Positions 33,859 through 43,172 are shown, numbered from the stretch's first letter. The stretch is DNA of 64,000 nt from Halomonas sp. HAL1 (GCF_030544485.1 NZ_CP130610.1:1054001-1118000); one strand, 5' to 3'. Notes: generated from the sequence alone by a model not told the origin. Numbers and translations are program-made.

Positions 33859-34179
33859 ATGGCTAATAAATATCCTCACACGCCTGATGGGCGCTACTTT
33901 GTGGCCAAAAATCGCCTGTGGCGCTGCACTGATCCGCGCTTAGGCGAAGACCAAAAGCGCATCCATATCAAAGAGTTGATGAAAGCCCGCCGGGCCGTCA
34001 GAACGGCCCAACAGCAAGAAGATGACGATGCGCTTCGCCAAGCCCGTGACGCGGTTCAAGCTGCTAAAGAAGCGCTTGGGGAGCGTGGCCCAGTGTGGTG
34101 GGATGATGATGCCCCCGATGAAGGCGGCCTTGCGCCCCATAACAGTTCCTACGCCAAGTGGTGGGAGAGCCAGCACTAA
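33859..34179 (+). CDS. Conserved hypothetical protein (106 aa)
   Basis: A small soluble protein with a pattern I recall from uncharacterised proteobacterial proteins: PHTPDGRYFVAKNRLWRCTDP at the start, a basic coiled-coil-prone middle (about 30-75) and a C-terminal GERGPVWWDDDAPD. It starts 10 bases after the acetyltransferase stop. Function unknown; no catalytic motif visible. Confidence 0.7.
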   Translation: MANKYPHTPDGRYFVAKNRLWRCTDPRLGEDQKRIHIKELMKARRAVRTAQQQEDDDALRQARDAVQAAKEALGERGPVWWDDDAPDEGGLAPHNSSYAKWWESQH

Positions 34180-34276
34180 ATATTTTCCTTGCGTATACAA
34201 CTAGCACAGGAGTGCTAGCCTGGGCAGAGATGTGCAGCTGTTTGCATATCGCTTGATACCCAAGGAGAACACGCAT

Positions 34277-34798
34277 ATGGAACTGGTATTTTTTAACGGC
34301 TGGAGCAGTTTGTTTCGTATTTTGATTATCGGCCTATTGGCGTATGCAACGCTAATCCTCTTTCTGCGCCTATCGGGCAACCGTACGCTTTCAAAAATGA
34401 ATGCCTTCGACTTAATCGTCACAGTAGCGCTGGGTTCCACGCTGGCAACCGTGCTGCTGTCTAAGGATGTGGCTTTGGCGGATGGAGCGGTCGCCTTAGC
34501 GCTACTAATTTCACTTCAATTTATAATCACCTGGACCAGTGTGCGATTTCGCTGGGTACGCCGATTAGTGACTGGCGAGCCGCTGATGCTGCTTTACCAA
34601 GGTGAGTTCCTTTTAACGTCATTGCGAAAAGCGCGGGTAACGCAAGACGAGGTACTTTCCGCCATTCGTAGCAGTGGCCTTAGTGATGTATCCGCAGTAG
34701 AAGCCGTCGTGCTAGAAACAGATGGCTCGTTAAGCATTGTCAAAAACCAGGCAGAGAGCGGCCAATCAAGTTTAGAAGGCGTTCGTGGCCCCTCATAA
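34277..34798 (+). CDS. YetF/DUF421-family membrane protein
   Basis: The ATG at 34277 follows AAGGAG and gives 173 aa; the frame open from 34232 is longer than needed. There are three N-terminal membrane segments, with RLSGNRTLSKMNAFDLIVTVALGS between the first two as in YetF/YdfR proteins, then the small cytosolic domain with GEPLMLLYQGEF and VTQDEVLSAIRSSGL. Function is unclear; relatives in Bacillus associate with spores and the envelope. Confidence 0.85.
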   Translation: MELVFFNGWSSLFRILIIGLLAYATLILFLRLSGNRTLSKMNAFDLIVTVALGSTLATVLLSKDVALADGAVALALLISLQFIITWTSVRFRWVRRLVTGEPLMLLYQGEFLLTSLRKARVTQDEVLSAIRSSGLSDVSAVEAVVLETDGSLSIVKNQAESGQSSLEGVRGPS

Positions 34799-34859
34799 GT
34801 CTTAGTAAGCCCGTGGGGGAAGCGGTTAGTTGACACAGCATGATGAGATCCTTATATTT

Positions 34860-34894
34860 ACACGAATAAAAATCACTCTCATTAATATTCGTGT
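34860..34894. promoter_or_regulatory. Fur-like box within an inverted repeat before the TonB receptor
   Basis: The inverted repeat ACACGAATA (34860-34868) / TATTCGTGT (34886-34894) is perfect over 9 bp with a 17-base spacer. The spacer holds TCATTA, and the segment starting about 34868 matches the 19-bp Fur consensus at roughly 11 positions by hand count. It lies 35-69 bases upstream of the ATG at 34929. Iron repression is inferred; the outer repeat may be the site of a second regulator. Confidence 0.45.
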
Positions 34895-34928
34895 TAATAA
34901 CAGCATTATAATTTGCTCCGGGATCACT

Positions 34929-37040
34929 ATGTACACTCCACATTTTCGTTTGCGCAAGCTAGCCCGCGCCATCGCGCTCGCCTCTTTGTGCGGTGCGTCG
35001 ACTTATGCGCTCGCCCAAGAAGGATTAACCTCTCCTGCTGTTGAGCTAGACACTGTCGAGGTAACGGCAGCATCAGCGGGTCAATTCGGCTATATCGAAA
35101 TGGAAGAGATGCCAAGCGTCGGCAAAATGAACGTGCCGATTAATGAGCAGCCTTTTTCGATGTCGGTGGTGGATGAAGAGTTTATCCAGGATAGCGGCGC
35201 TAAAAATATTCAAGAAGCGTTGTTGTACACACCCGGTGTTAACGCGGGTAACTACGGGTTTGATACTCGGATTGATAGTGCGACCGTGCGTGGCCTTGAA
35301 GCTGGCCGCTACCTAGACGGTTTGCGCCAGATTTACGGCTCTTACAACAGCGTGCGTAGCAATGTGTATGCGCTGGAAAGTGTAGAGGTTCTACGCGGCC
35401 CGTCTTCCATGCTTTACGGCCAGGCGGATTTAGGTGGCGTCATTAATGGGGTTTCCAAACTGCCTGAAGAGGAACGCAGCGGCGAAATATGGGCGCAGTA
35501 CGGCTCGCATAATCGAAAACAGTTAGGGTTTGATTTTACCGGTGCTGCCGATGATGAGGGTAAGTTGCTATACCGCTTGGTGGGGTTGCAGCGCAATAGT
35601 GACACCCAGGTTGATCATGTCGAAGATGACGGCTACTTCATAGCACCGTCATTGACTTGGCGCCCTAGTGATGACACTAGCATTACGTTGTTGGTTAATC
35701 GGCAAGAGAGTGATAGCCAGGTCTCTGCTCAGTTTTTACCTCAGGTGGGCACGCTACAGCCAGGCTCCCAAGGCTTTATCGGTTCTGAGCGATTTGTCGG
35801 CGAGCCGGGCTGGGATCGTTATGATGGTGAGAAAAACGAAACCACGCTGTTCTTCGATCACCAGTTAAATAATAACTGGGCCTTTGCGGCTACCGCCCGC
35901 TATACCGATTCAAGTACCGAAACGCGCGAGCACTGGGTGGATATTCCCAGCGTGCCAGATGCCAACGGTGAAGTGTCACGTACTATTTTTACCGCTGACG
36001 CAGCTACCCAGATTCTGAACCTGGATGCACGAATGGAAGGTGAGTTTGACCTTGGCGCGACGAAGCACACGATGGTGGTCGGCTTGGATCGCCAGGATGC
36101 ACGCTGGGAGCAGGACAACTACTTCTCTGGCGCTGGGTTGGGCGGCACTATCGATATCTACAATCCGCAGTACGGTAATTTACAGCTGGATGCATTGAAT
36201 CCCACTGACCGGCCAGATAATGAAATTGAACAGGTAGGTGTTTACCTGGCCGATCATATCGAGCTGGGTCGGGTGGTGGTATCTGCAGGGCTACGTCATG
36301 ACTGGGCTGAAAACCGCACTCTGGCACTGTCAGGGCCCGATACCGTAAGCGACCAAGAGGCGACGACTGGGCGTTTAGGCTTGATGTACCGCTTCGATAA
36401 TGGTGTTTCACCGTATGTCAGCTACTCCGAAGCCTTCACCATGAACCTGGGGACGGATGGCACGGCGGCGGCGAATGCGCTCGATCCCACGACGGGGGAT
36501 CAGCAGGAAGCAGGGGTAAAATACCTCTCTCCCGATCAGTCATTAGCGATCAGCGCCGCTTATTTTGATATCACTCAGCAGAACCGTGTTAGTGATGGCG
36601 TAACGCCAGGTGGTGTTGAGCAAACAGGCGCGGTGGTAGACGGTTGGGAGCTTCAAGTTAACAAGCGCTGGCAGAACTTTGAAACGCAGTTGGCTTACAC
36701 CAATATGAATGCCACTGACGACAGTACCGGCGAGCGCCTGTCGGCGGTAGCGGAAGAGCAGGCCTCTTGGTGGAACCGGCTCTATGTAGGTAACCATTGG
36801 CGTGTTGGGGCCGGGGTACGTTACGTTGGCGATAATGTTGGCTTTGGTGGTTCGCCCGTGGTGCCCTCAAGCACCCTCTATGACGCTATGGTGGGCTATA
36901 CGATTGATGAGTGGGATTTCTCAGTGGATGTTAAAAACCTCACCGACGATGAAACTATTTCCTGGTGCCGTTATGAGGGGGGAGACTGCGGTTACGGCGC
37001 ACGCCGAAATGTGACGGCTAACGTGCGTTATCAGTTCTAA
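34929..37040 (+). CDS. TonB-dependent siderophore receptor
   Basis: A 703-aa outer-membrane receptor. The ATG at 34929 starts a signal peptide ending at TYALAQ; the longer open frame from 34830 runs through the promoter and is rejected. The TonB-box region is LDTVEVTA, the plug domain contains SVVDEEFIQDSGAKNIQEAL and the YLDGLRQIYGSYNS segment typical of FpvA/FhuE-type siderophore receptors, and the 22-stranded barrel ends in the aromatic VRYQF. It imports a ferric siderophore, identity unknown. No siderophore synthesis or ABC genes are adjacent. A terminator follows. Confidence 0.92.
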   Translation: MYTPHFRLRKLARAIALASLCGASTYALAQEGLTSPAVELDTVEVTAASAGQFGYIEMEEMPSVGKMNVPINEQPFSMSVVDEEFIQDSGAKNIQEALLYTPGVNAGNYGFDTRIDSATVRGLEAGRYLDGLRQIYGSYNSVRSNVYALESVEVLRGPSSMLYGQADLGGVINGVSKLPEEERSGEIWAQYGSHNRKQLGFDFTGAADDEGKLLYRLVGLQRNSDTQVDHVEDDGYFIAPSLTWRPSDDTSITLLVNRQESDSQVSAQFLPQVGTLQPGSQGFIGSERFVGEPGWDRYDGEKNETTLFFDHQLNNNWAFAATARYTDSSTETREHWVDIPSVPDANGEVSRTIFTADAATQILNLDARMEGEFDLGATKHTMVVGLDRQDARWEQDNYFSGAGLGGTIDIYNPQYGNLQLDALNPTDRPDNEIEQVGVYLADHIELGRVVVSAGLRHDWAENRTLALSGPDTVSDQEATTGRLGLMYRFDNGVSPYVSYSEAFTMNLGTDGTAAANALDPTTGDQQEAGVKYLSPDQSLAISAAYFDITQQNRVSDGVTPGGVEQTGAVVDGWELQVNKRWQNFETQLAYTNMNATDDSTGERLSAVAEEQASWWNRLYVGNHWRVGAGVRYVGDNVGFGGSPVVPSSTLYDAMVGYTIDEWDFSVDVKNLTDDETISWCRYEGGDCGYGARRNVTANVRYQF

Positions 37041-37080
37041 GTCTGGCAGCAAGAGTGGTTTAGCCGATAGACAGTCGTTA

Positions 37081-37120
37081 AAAAGGGCCTACGCTGAGTC
37101 AACACGCGTAGGCTCTTTTA
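37081..37120. terminator. Terminator between TonB receptor and yghU
   Basis: AAAAGGGCCTACGC (37081-37094) pairs with GCGTAGGCTCTTTT (37106-37119), with one G-T pair, and is AT-rich on both flanks, so it can act for the convergent genes. Confidence 0.8.
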
Positions 37121-37143
37121 GTTGCTGTGTGTTTAGCGGTTAG

Positions 37144-38013
37144 TTATTGGTCGTCAAGTTTGTCTTGAGTGCGAAGCTCGAAATCGCTGGCGTCATGGCG
37201 CTCATGCAACTGCTCGTGAGGTTCGCCCCAGGTGCGGTTGACCATGCGGCCACGTTTAACGGCGGGGCGCTCATCGATCTCTTCGGTCCAGCGTAGAACG
37301 TTTTTGTAAGTGTGTGCTTCCAAAAACTCCGCCGCTTCGTAAACGCGGTTTTTTACCAGCGCGCCGTACCAGGGGTGAATCGCCATATCGGCAATGGTGT
37401 ACTCATCGCCTGCCATAAAGCGGTTTTCCGCCAAGTGGCGATCCAACACATCCAGCTGGCGCTTCACTTCCATGGTGTAGCGGTCAATTGGGTACTGATA
37501 CTTTTCAGGTGCGTAGGCATAGAAATGACCAAAGCCGCCGCCTAGCATCGGCGCGCTACCCATTTGCCAAAATAGCCAGGAGAGACATTCGGTGCGCTTC
37601 GCTGGGTCTTTGGGTAGGAAAGCGTCAAATTTTTCAGCCAGATAAAGCAGGATGGCACCAGACTCAAACACCTGCTGGGGCGGCTGGGTGGAGTGATCCA
37701 TCAGCGCAGGGATTTTAGAGTTGGGATTCACCTCGACAAAACCACTGCTGAACTGGTCGCCTTCGCCAATTTGAATCAGATAAGCGTCGTACTCAGCACC
37801 AGTCACACCTTTTTCTAACAGCTCTTCAAGCATCACGGTGACTTTGACACCGTTGGGGGTGGCTAAGGAGTAGAGTTGCAACGGGTGTTTACCTACCGGC
37901 AGTGCTTTGTCATGGGTGGGGCCCGCAATGGGGCGATTGATATTGGCAAATTTACCGCCATTGCCAGGTTCCCATTTCCAAACGCTCGGTGGGGTATAAG
38001 TGTTATCGCTCAT
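37144..38013 (-). CDS. yghU: Glutathione-dependent disulfide-bond oxidoreductase YghU
   Basis: A 289-aa Nu-class GST-like protein. It has the YghU-type N-terminal extension (YTPPSVWKWEPGNGGKFANINRPIAG) before the thioredoxin-like domain with LYSLATPNGVKVTVMLEELLE, and the NPNSKIPALMD glutathione-site segment. E. coli YghU binds two glutathione molecules and reduces disulfides. GAGGAAAT precedes the ATG. It converges on the TonB receptor gene. Confidence 0.92.
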   Translation of the reverse strand: MSDNTYTPPSVWKWEPGNGGKFANINRPIAGPTHDKALPVGKHPLQLYSLATPNGVKVTVMLEELLEKGVTGAEYDAYLIQIGEGDQFSSGFVEVNPNSKIPALMDHSTQPPQQVFESGAILLYLAEKFDAFLPKDPAKRTECLSWLFWQMGSAPMLGGGFGHFYAYAPEKYQYPIDRYTMEVKRQLDVLDRHLAENRFMAGDEYTIADMAIHPWYGALVKNRVYEAAEFLEAHTYKNVLRWTEEIDERPAVKRGRMVNRTWGEPHEQLHERHDASDFELRTQDKLDDQ

Positions 38014-38177
38014 TATTTCCTCGCTATTAACCGGTTATCGGTAACTGCTGGGTACAGGGATGAACCTCTTCTCTGTGCGACTATTCTAAGGTTATGGGGG
38101 TGATGAAAAGCCGCTACAAGGGTCGGCTGGTGATTAGCCTGTTAATAAAGTAGTCCAAGTTCTCTGGGAGGTTATGG

Positions 38178-38870
38178 ATGCGTGTCATTGGCGTACTGGG
38201 CGGCATGAGCTGGGAGTCGAGTCAAAGCTACTACCGGGCCTTAAATGAAGGCGTTAAAGCGGCGCTAGGCGGCTTTCATTCGGCCAAGATCGTAATGATC
38301 AGTGTCGATTTTGCAGAGATAGAAGCCATGCAGCAGCGGGGCGATTGGGACGCGGCAGGCGAGCTACTCGCCAGCGCTGCTCAAGGAGTCGAACGTGCAG
38401 GTGCTAACTGTTTGTTGATTGCCACGAATACCATGCACAAAGTGGCGCCCGCGATTGAACAGGTGATTACCATTCCTCTGCTGCATATTGCCGACGCCAC
38501 TGCTTTACAGCTACAAGCCGACGGAATTAATCGGGTGGGCCTATTAGGCACCCGCTTTACCATGGAGCAGGACTTTTATATTGGTCGATTAGAAGAGCAG
38601 TTCGGCATCAAGGTTGTGGTGCCGGGGCAATCTGAGCGCGACACTATTCATCAGGTGATCTTTGATGAGCTCTGCCAAGGCCGTATAGAAGATGTCTCCC
38701 GCCAACGCTATCTAGCCATTATCGATTCACTTTATGCGCAAGGCGCTCAGGCGGTGATTCTAGGCTGTACTGAAATCGCCATGCTAGTCAGCCAGCAAGA
38801 TACCGCGGTGCCGCTTTATGACACCACCGCTCTGCATGTGCAGAGAGCGGTGGCATGGGCACTAACATGA
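38178..38870 (+). CDS. ygeA: Aspartate/glutamate racemase family protein YgeA
   Basis: A 230-aa enzyme, the same length as E. coli YgeA. GVLGGMSWES is at 5-14. The two catalytic positions are T83 (IATNTMHK) and C197 (ILGCTEI), the unusual Thr/Cys pair described for the E. coli L-aspartate/glutamate-specific racemase rather than the usual Cys/Cys. It interconverts L- and D-Asp/Glu. GGGAGG precedes the ATG. It converges on ohr. Confidence 0.9.
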   Translation: MRVIGVLGGMSWESSQSYYRALNEGVKAALGGFHSAKIVMISVDFAEIEAMQQRGDWDAAGELLASAAQGVERAGANCLLIATNTMHKVAPAIEQVITIPLLHIADATALQLQADGINRVGLLGTRFTMEQDFYIGRLEEQFGIKVVVPGQSERDTIHQVIFDELCQGRIEDVSRQRYLAIIDSLYAQGAQAVILGCTEIAMLVSQQDTAVPLYDTTALHVQRAVAWALT

Positions 38871-38893
38871 TGACTAAAACGAAATAACGACTC

Positions 38894-39325
38894 TTAGACC
38901 AACGTCAGCGTGACATTGATGTTGCCACGGGTGGCGTTTGAGTAGGGGCATACGGTGTGGGCTTTTTCGACCAACTGCTGAGCGACGTCCTGCTCCAGGC
39001 CTGGGAGGCTGATTTTTAGCTCGACTTCAATGCCAAAGCCGGTTGGGATTGCACCGATACCCACATGCCCATCAATTTTCGTCTCTTGGGGCAGCTTTAC
39101 TTTTACCTGGCTCGCCACGTGCTTTAGCGCACCTAAAAAACAGGCCGAGTAGCCAGCTGCGAAGAGCTGCTCGGGGTTGGTGCCGTCACCGCCAGCGCCG
39201 CCCAACTCTTTCGGCGTGCTGAGTTTTACGTCCAATGCGCCGTCGGATGATTTGGCATGACCTTCGCGGCCACCCGTAGCGGTAGCATGGGCGCGATAAA
39301 CAACTTTCTCGATAGTGGTCGTCAT
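38894..39325 (-). CDS. ohr: Organic hydroperoxide resistance protein Ohr
   Basis: A 143-aa thiol peroxidase of the Ohr/OsmC fold. The catalytic cysteines are C62 (YSACFLGAL) and C126 (TVCPYSNAT), with the Ohr-specific segment [21 protein letters not shown]. It reduces organic peroxides using lipoyl-linked thiols. CAGGAGAT lies upstream. The ohrR repressor gene is 148 bp upstream on the same strand. Confidence 0.95.
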   Translation of the reverse strand: MTTTIEKVVYRAHATATGGREGHAKSSDGALDVKLSTPKELGGAGGDGTNPEQLFAAGYSACFLGALKHVASQVKVKLPQETKIDGHVGIGAIPTGFGIEVELKISLPGLEQDVAQQLVEKAHTVCPYSNATRGNINVTLTLV

Positions 39326-39473
39326 TCTTAATCTCCTGTTAACACGTTCATCATGGTTCTATTAATTATTGGTTTTGCGGAATGGACTTGCGGATTTAAT
39401 TTAGCGCAGCTTTATTTTGCGCGCAAGATAAATAATGAAAAAGAGTCGAGATCCTTTGTGAGAGAACGAAGGG

Positions 39474-39917
39474 CTACTGATTTTTCTGCAAGCTATCGCG
39501 CAATCGCACCAGATCTTCTTTTAATGTGGTCAACGCTTCGATTGACTGATCGCTGGCATGCACTACACAGCTGGGGATGTGGTAGGCCTGTTCACGCAGC
39601 GCTTTGCCTTTATCGGTAAGGTAAAGTTCCACCACGCGTTCGTCTTGGTGACTGCGCTTGCGGTTCAATAGCTGGTCGGCTTCAAGGCGCTTGAGCAGTG
39701 GCGTAAGCGAACCAGGATCGGTTAGAAGCCGCTTACTCATCGCACCTACTGTCATACCGTCGTTTTGCCACAAGACCAGCATGGCAAGGTACTGCGGGTA
39801 GGTAAGTCCTAACTCTTTGAGCAGTGGCTTATATACCTTGGTCATCATCAATGAAGTTGAGTAGAGCGCAAAGCAGAGCTGATGATCGAGTTCTAAGTCG
39901 CTACAAGATGGTTGCAC
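39474..39917 (-). CDS. ohrR: MarR-type organic peroxide sensor OhrR
   Basis: A 147-aa winged-helix repressor. The peroxide-sensing Cys is C15 in LCFALYSTSL, as in OhrR of Xanthomonas and Bacillus. The recognition-helix region LLTDPGSLTPLLKRLEADQLL and wing RKRSHQDERVVELYLTDKG are typical. It would repress ohr until oxidised. The AT-rich 39326-39473 spacer should hold the operator, but I could not fix a site by eye. The C-terminal region reads into a second Cys at SCVVHASD. Confidence 0.92.
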   Translation of the reverse strand: MQPSCSDLELDHQLCFALYSTSLMMTKVYKPLLKELGLTYPQYLAMLVLWQNDGMTVGAMSKRLLTDPGSLTPLLKRLEADQLLNRKRSHQDERVVELYLTDKGKALREQAYHIPSCVVHASDQSIEALTTLKEDLVRLRDSLQKNQ

Positions 39918-40013
39918 AAGTATGGGTTCCGATCCGAAATATGTAGGGTAATGTAGCGCGCGAAGCGGTGAGTGGCTATCCCTAGACGTTGGTCGTAAGT
40001 TGGCAGTTTTGTT

Positions 40014-40131
40014 TTGACACGCACTTGGCAGCTAGCTAGCCTTCGCATCATTAATGTTACCGGTAACAATTTGGCGCTCATTAAATTAGCCAGTAACAAC
40101 TCAATTCATACCCATTCACCGTTAACAACAA
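40014..40131 (+). promoter_or_regulatory. Promoter and GntR operators of the TRAP-gluconate operon
   Basis: TTGACA at 40014-40019 and a weak TAGCCT at 40037-40042 (17-base gap) form a candidate promoter. At 40054-40069 ATGTTACCGGTAACAA contains the perfect palindrome TGTTACCGGTAACA and matches the E. coli GntR operator ATGTTACCGGTAACAT at 15 of 16 bases, sitting at the expected start of transcription. Weaker relatives TTAGCCAGTAACA (40086-40098) and CACCGTTAACA (40117-40127) follow. A gntR gene lies at the end of the operon. The remaining 39918-40013 shows nothing clear. Confidence 0.8.
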
Positions 40132-40152
40132 CGAATATTTGGAGATCACGCG

Positions 40153-41226
40153 ATGACAACTATTTGGCGCAGCACGCTAACCCTGGTCGGTGCGACTACA
40201 CTGACGTTTGGTATGGCGCATGCTCAGAGCCCAGAACTCTCTGATCCGCCTGAGATCGAGGGCGAGGTAGTCGGCGATCATGGTTCGCACACACTACGTA
40301 TGGGCATCGGCCTTGCGGAAAGCTCGCCACAGTTCTTGTCTAGCCAATATTTTGGTGAGATTTTGGAGCAGCGTACCGACGGTCGCATTAAGGTTAACGT
40401 TTTCCCTAACAGCCAGTTAGGTGACGACGTTCAGATGTTGGAAATGCTGCAAACCGGTACGCTGGATATGACTTACCCCTCTAGCTCCGCCACTACTGGC
40501 TACGTTGAACAGCTTTCTGCTTTTGACCTGCCGTTCCTGCTGCCTAGCCGTGAAGCCGCGGTTGCCGTCATGCAGAGCGAAGTGGCCCAAGGCATGCTGG
40601 ACGCCTTTGATGGCACCGGCCTAAAAGCACTCGCGTTTTCTGAGAATGGCTATCGCCAGCTCTCTAACAGTGCTCGCCCGGTAGCAAGTCCTGACGACGT
40701 AGCAGGTCTTGATGTGCGCGGTTTAAGCGTTCGTACCATGGAAAACCCGGTGCATCTGGCAATTTGGGAAGCCTTAGGCGCTAACCCAACGCCGATGGCT
40801 TTTGGTGAGCTTTTCTCTGCGATGGAGCAGGGCGTGGTAGATGGCCAGGAAAACCCTTGGAGCACCATCCTTACCTCGAATTTTAATGAAGTTCAGGATT
40901 ATGGCACCGAAACACGCCACGTCTATACTCCCTTTATCATGATGCTTTCCGAGCGTACTTGGGAGCGCATGGCACCCGAATATCAGGAACTGGTACTGGA
41001 AGCAGCGCGTCAGTCAGCCGACTATGAAATTCAGCTGTCAGCTGAGTACGATGACTGGTCACGTGATCAGTTGGCAGAGCGCGGTATGGAAATTACCCGC
41101 CTGGACGACGAGCAGTTAGCCGCTTTCCAAGATGCCGTTCAGCCTGTATATGCAGAGTGGGCGCCGCGCATTGGTGAAGACCTGATCGCCGATATCCAAA
41201 AGATCGTTGAAGAGAGCAGCAACTAA
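40153..41226 (+). CDS. TRAP transporter solute-binding protein (DctP family), probably for gluconate
   Basis: A 357-aa periplasmic receptor with a signal peptide ending at GMAHA/QS. The DctP pattern is visible: LRMGIGLAESSPQFLSSQYFGEILEQRT, then NSQLGDDVQMLEMLQTGTLDM and VDGQENPWSTI with the family Arg segment LDVRGLSVRTMENP. It binds a carboxylate, normally through that Arg. TTGGAG lies before the ATG. The GntR operator upstream and gntK/gntR downstream point to gluconate or a related sugar acid. Confidence 0.9.
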   Translation: MTTIWRSTLTLVGATTLTFGMAHAQSPELSDPPEIEGEVVGDHGSHTLRMGIGLAESSPQFLSSQYFGEILEQRTDGRIKVNVFPNSQLGDDVQMLEMLQTGTLDMTYPSSSATTGYVEQLSAFDLPFLLPSREAAVAVMQSEVAQGMLDAFDGTGLKALAFSENGYRQLSNSARPVASPDDVAGLDVRGLSVRTMENPVHLAIWEALGANPTPMAFGELFSAMEQGVVDGQENPWSTILTSNFNEVQDYGTETRHVYTPFIMMLSERTWERMAPEYQELVLEAARQSADYEIQLSAEYDDWSRDQLAERGMEITRLDDEQLAAFQDAVQPVYAEWAPRIGEDLIADIQKIVEESSN

Positions 41227-41244
41227 ACCTTACGTTTAGCGCGC

Positions 41245-41273
41245 CATCGGGCAGGCAACGTGCCTGCCCGATG
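41245..41273 (+). repeat. Intercistronic hairpin after the binding-protein gene
   Basis: CATCGGGCAGGCA (41245-41257) and TGCCTGCCCGATG (41261-41273) form a perfect 13-bp stem with a 3-base loop. With no T-run it more likely protects the upstream message than ends it, which would keep binding protein in excess of the permease. Confidence 0.75.
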
Positions 41274-41295
41274 TGTTAGTGCCCCTGGAGTTCCT

Positions 41296-41889
41296 ATGTC
41301 ACTCTCCTCTACACCCCCTAACTCTCCTACGCCGATTGAAGATCCTTCGGTGTATCTAGACGACCCCAACCGCAAGCTTCTGGAAATCGATACCGATGCC
41401 CGCCAAGGCCCGGCGCTGTTCCGCTGGCTTACCTTAGGTATGGAGTATCTTATCGGCGCTATTTTAGCGGCGTTGATTGTGTCCGTTTCTTGCAACGTGG
41501 TAGGGCGCGCGCTGTTTAATTACTCCCTGCCGTGGGCGGATGAGCTGGCGCGTATGCTGTTTATATGGCTGGTGTTTATCGGGGCCGCCGCGGCGTTTTC
41601 CCGTTACGAGCACATTGCCGTTGATGCCTTGGTGCGGCGCTTGCCGCTGCGCTTGGCGCACATGCTCTATTTACTGCAGCACCTGATTATTACCGGCCTA
41701 ATGGTGGTAATGATTTGGGGTGGCTACCAAGTGCTGTCGCGTTCAAGCGGGCGCTCAGCGATTATGGATGTGCCATTGAGTTTTATCAGCCTTTCGCTGG
41801 TGCTGTGTGTCATCTTTATTGCGGTGGTAGCGGTGTGGCGGATGTGGGTCAGCCTTAACGTTATTCGCCACTCTGAGCGGGAGCGCTAA
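41296..41889 (+). CDS. TRAP transporter small permease subunit (DctQ family)
   Basis: The ATG at 41296 follows CTGGAG and gives 197 aa. After a hydrophilic 45-residue N-terminus there are four membrane helices; the DctQ hallmark NYSLPWADELARMLFIWLVFIGAAAAF spans helices 2 and 3. It pairs with the large permease, whose gene starts 2 bases after this stop. A GTG or ATG further upstream in the open frame would extend into the hairpin region. Confidence 0.9.
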   Translation: MSLSSTPPNSPTPIEDPSVYLDDPNRKLLEIDTDARQGPALFRWLTLGMEYLIGAILAALIVSVSCNVVGRALFNYSLPWADELARMLFIWLVFIGAAAAFSRYEHIAVDALVRRLPLRLAHMLYLLQHLIITGLMVVMIWGGYQVLSRSSGRSAIMDVPLSFISLSLVLCVIFIAVVAVWRMWVSLNVIRHSERER

Positions 41890-41891
41890 TC

Positions 41892-43172
41892 ATGCTATGG
41901 ATTTTCCTGGCCATTTTATTGGTCTCTATCGTTATTGGGCTGCCCATTGCCTTTGGTTTAGGCGTGGCGGCGCTGGTCATGGCGGTACTTTCAGATATTC
42001 CGCTGTCGATCATGATCGAACAGTCGATTCGTGGGGTGAACAGCTTTCCGCTGCTCGCCATCCCGTTCTTTATTTTAGTCGGTGAGGTGATGAGTAATGG
42101 TGGCATCGCTCGTCGCTTGATGGAACTGGCTGGCGCTATGGTCGGCTTTATGCGCGGTGGGCTAGGGCAGGTTGCCATTACCGGTTCGATGTTCTTTGGT
42201 GGCATCAGTGGCTCAGCGGTGGCCGATACGGCCGCTACCGGCGCGATGATGATTCCCTCCATGAAAGAGCAGGGCTACACCGCGGCGAATGCAACCGCGA
42301 TCAACACCGTGTCCTCGGTGATCGGGATCATTATTCCGCCCTCCATCCCGCTGATTCTGTACGGCATCGTCACTGAAACCTCGATTAGCCGCCTGTTTAT
42401 TGCCGGTATCATTCCGGGTCTGTTGATTGGCTTTGCGCTGATGGTGACCACCTATATTCTTGCCAAAAAAGATGGCGGCGGTGTGCAGAAGTTCCGCTGG
42501 GATCGCCTCTGGAAAGCCTTCAAAGACGCTTGGCTTGCGCTGGTACTCCCGGTCATCGTGATTGGCGGTATTATTGGCGGTGTATTTACCGCGACCGAAG
42601 CGGCCGTAGCGGCACTGCTTTATGCGCTGGCTATCTCGCTGGTGGTTTACCGTGAGTTCAAGATCAAAGAGCTCGGCGGTATGCTGATTCGTACTGCTCG
42701 TTTGACCGGCATGGTCATGATGCTGCTGGCATTCGCTACGGTGATTGCCTGGTTCCTGACCATCAATATGGTGCCGCAGACCCTGGTCAGCCAAGTGCAG
42801 GCGATTACCCAAGACCCGTTCCTACTACTGCTGATTGTGGCAACGTTGCTGCTGTTGGTGGGCTTTGTCATGGACTTAACCCCGGCCATGGTCATCATGG
42901 CGCCTATGCTTGCACCGATCGTGACCTCGGTAGGTGTTGATGCTGCTTACTTTGGCGTACTAATGGCCTTTGTATTGGGCATCGGGCTGCTAACCCCACC
43001 GGTTGGCACCTGCCTTTACGTCGGTTGTGGTGTGGGTAAAGTCTCTATGGAGTCGTTGGTCAAAGCGATGCTGCCGTACTACGCAGCGCTCCTCGTCGTG
43101 CTGGTGATCCTGATCGCCTTCCCGGGTATCGTTACTTGGCTGCCGGATTTGACTGCCGTGCGCGGTAACTGA
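41892..43172 (+). CDS. TRAP transporter large permease subunit (DctM family)
   Basis: A 426-aa membrane protein with about 12 hydrophobic segments. Family motifs include FFGGISGSAVADTAATGAMMIPSM and GIIIPPSIPLILYGIVT in the first half, and DLTPAMVIMAPMLAPI and GLLTPPVGTCLYVG in the second. It forms the Na+-coupled channel with the small subunit. The gntK gene follows directly, so uptake and phosphorylation are co-expressed. Confidence 0.95.
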   Translation: MLWIFLAILLVSIVIGLPIAFGLGVAALVMAVLSDIPLSIMIEQSIRGVNSFPLLAIPFFILVGEVMSNGGIARRLMELAGAMVGFMRGGLGQVAITGSMFFGGISGSAVADTAATGAMMIPSMKEQGYTAANATAINTVSSVIGIIIPPSIPLILYGIVTETSISRLFIAGIIPGLLIGFALMVTTYILAKKDGGGVQKFRWDRLWKAFKDAWLALVLPVIVIGGIIGGVFTATEAAVAALLYALAISLVVYREFKIKELGGMLIRTARLTGMVMMLLAFATVIAWFLTINMVPQTLVSQVQAITQDPFLLLLIVATLLLLVGFVMDLTPAMVIMAPMLAPIVTSVGVDAAYFGVLMAFVLGIGLLTPPVGTCLYVGCGVGKVSMESLVKAMLPYYAALLVVLVILIAFPGIVTWLPDLTAVRGN

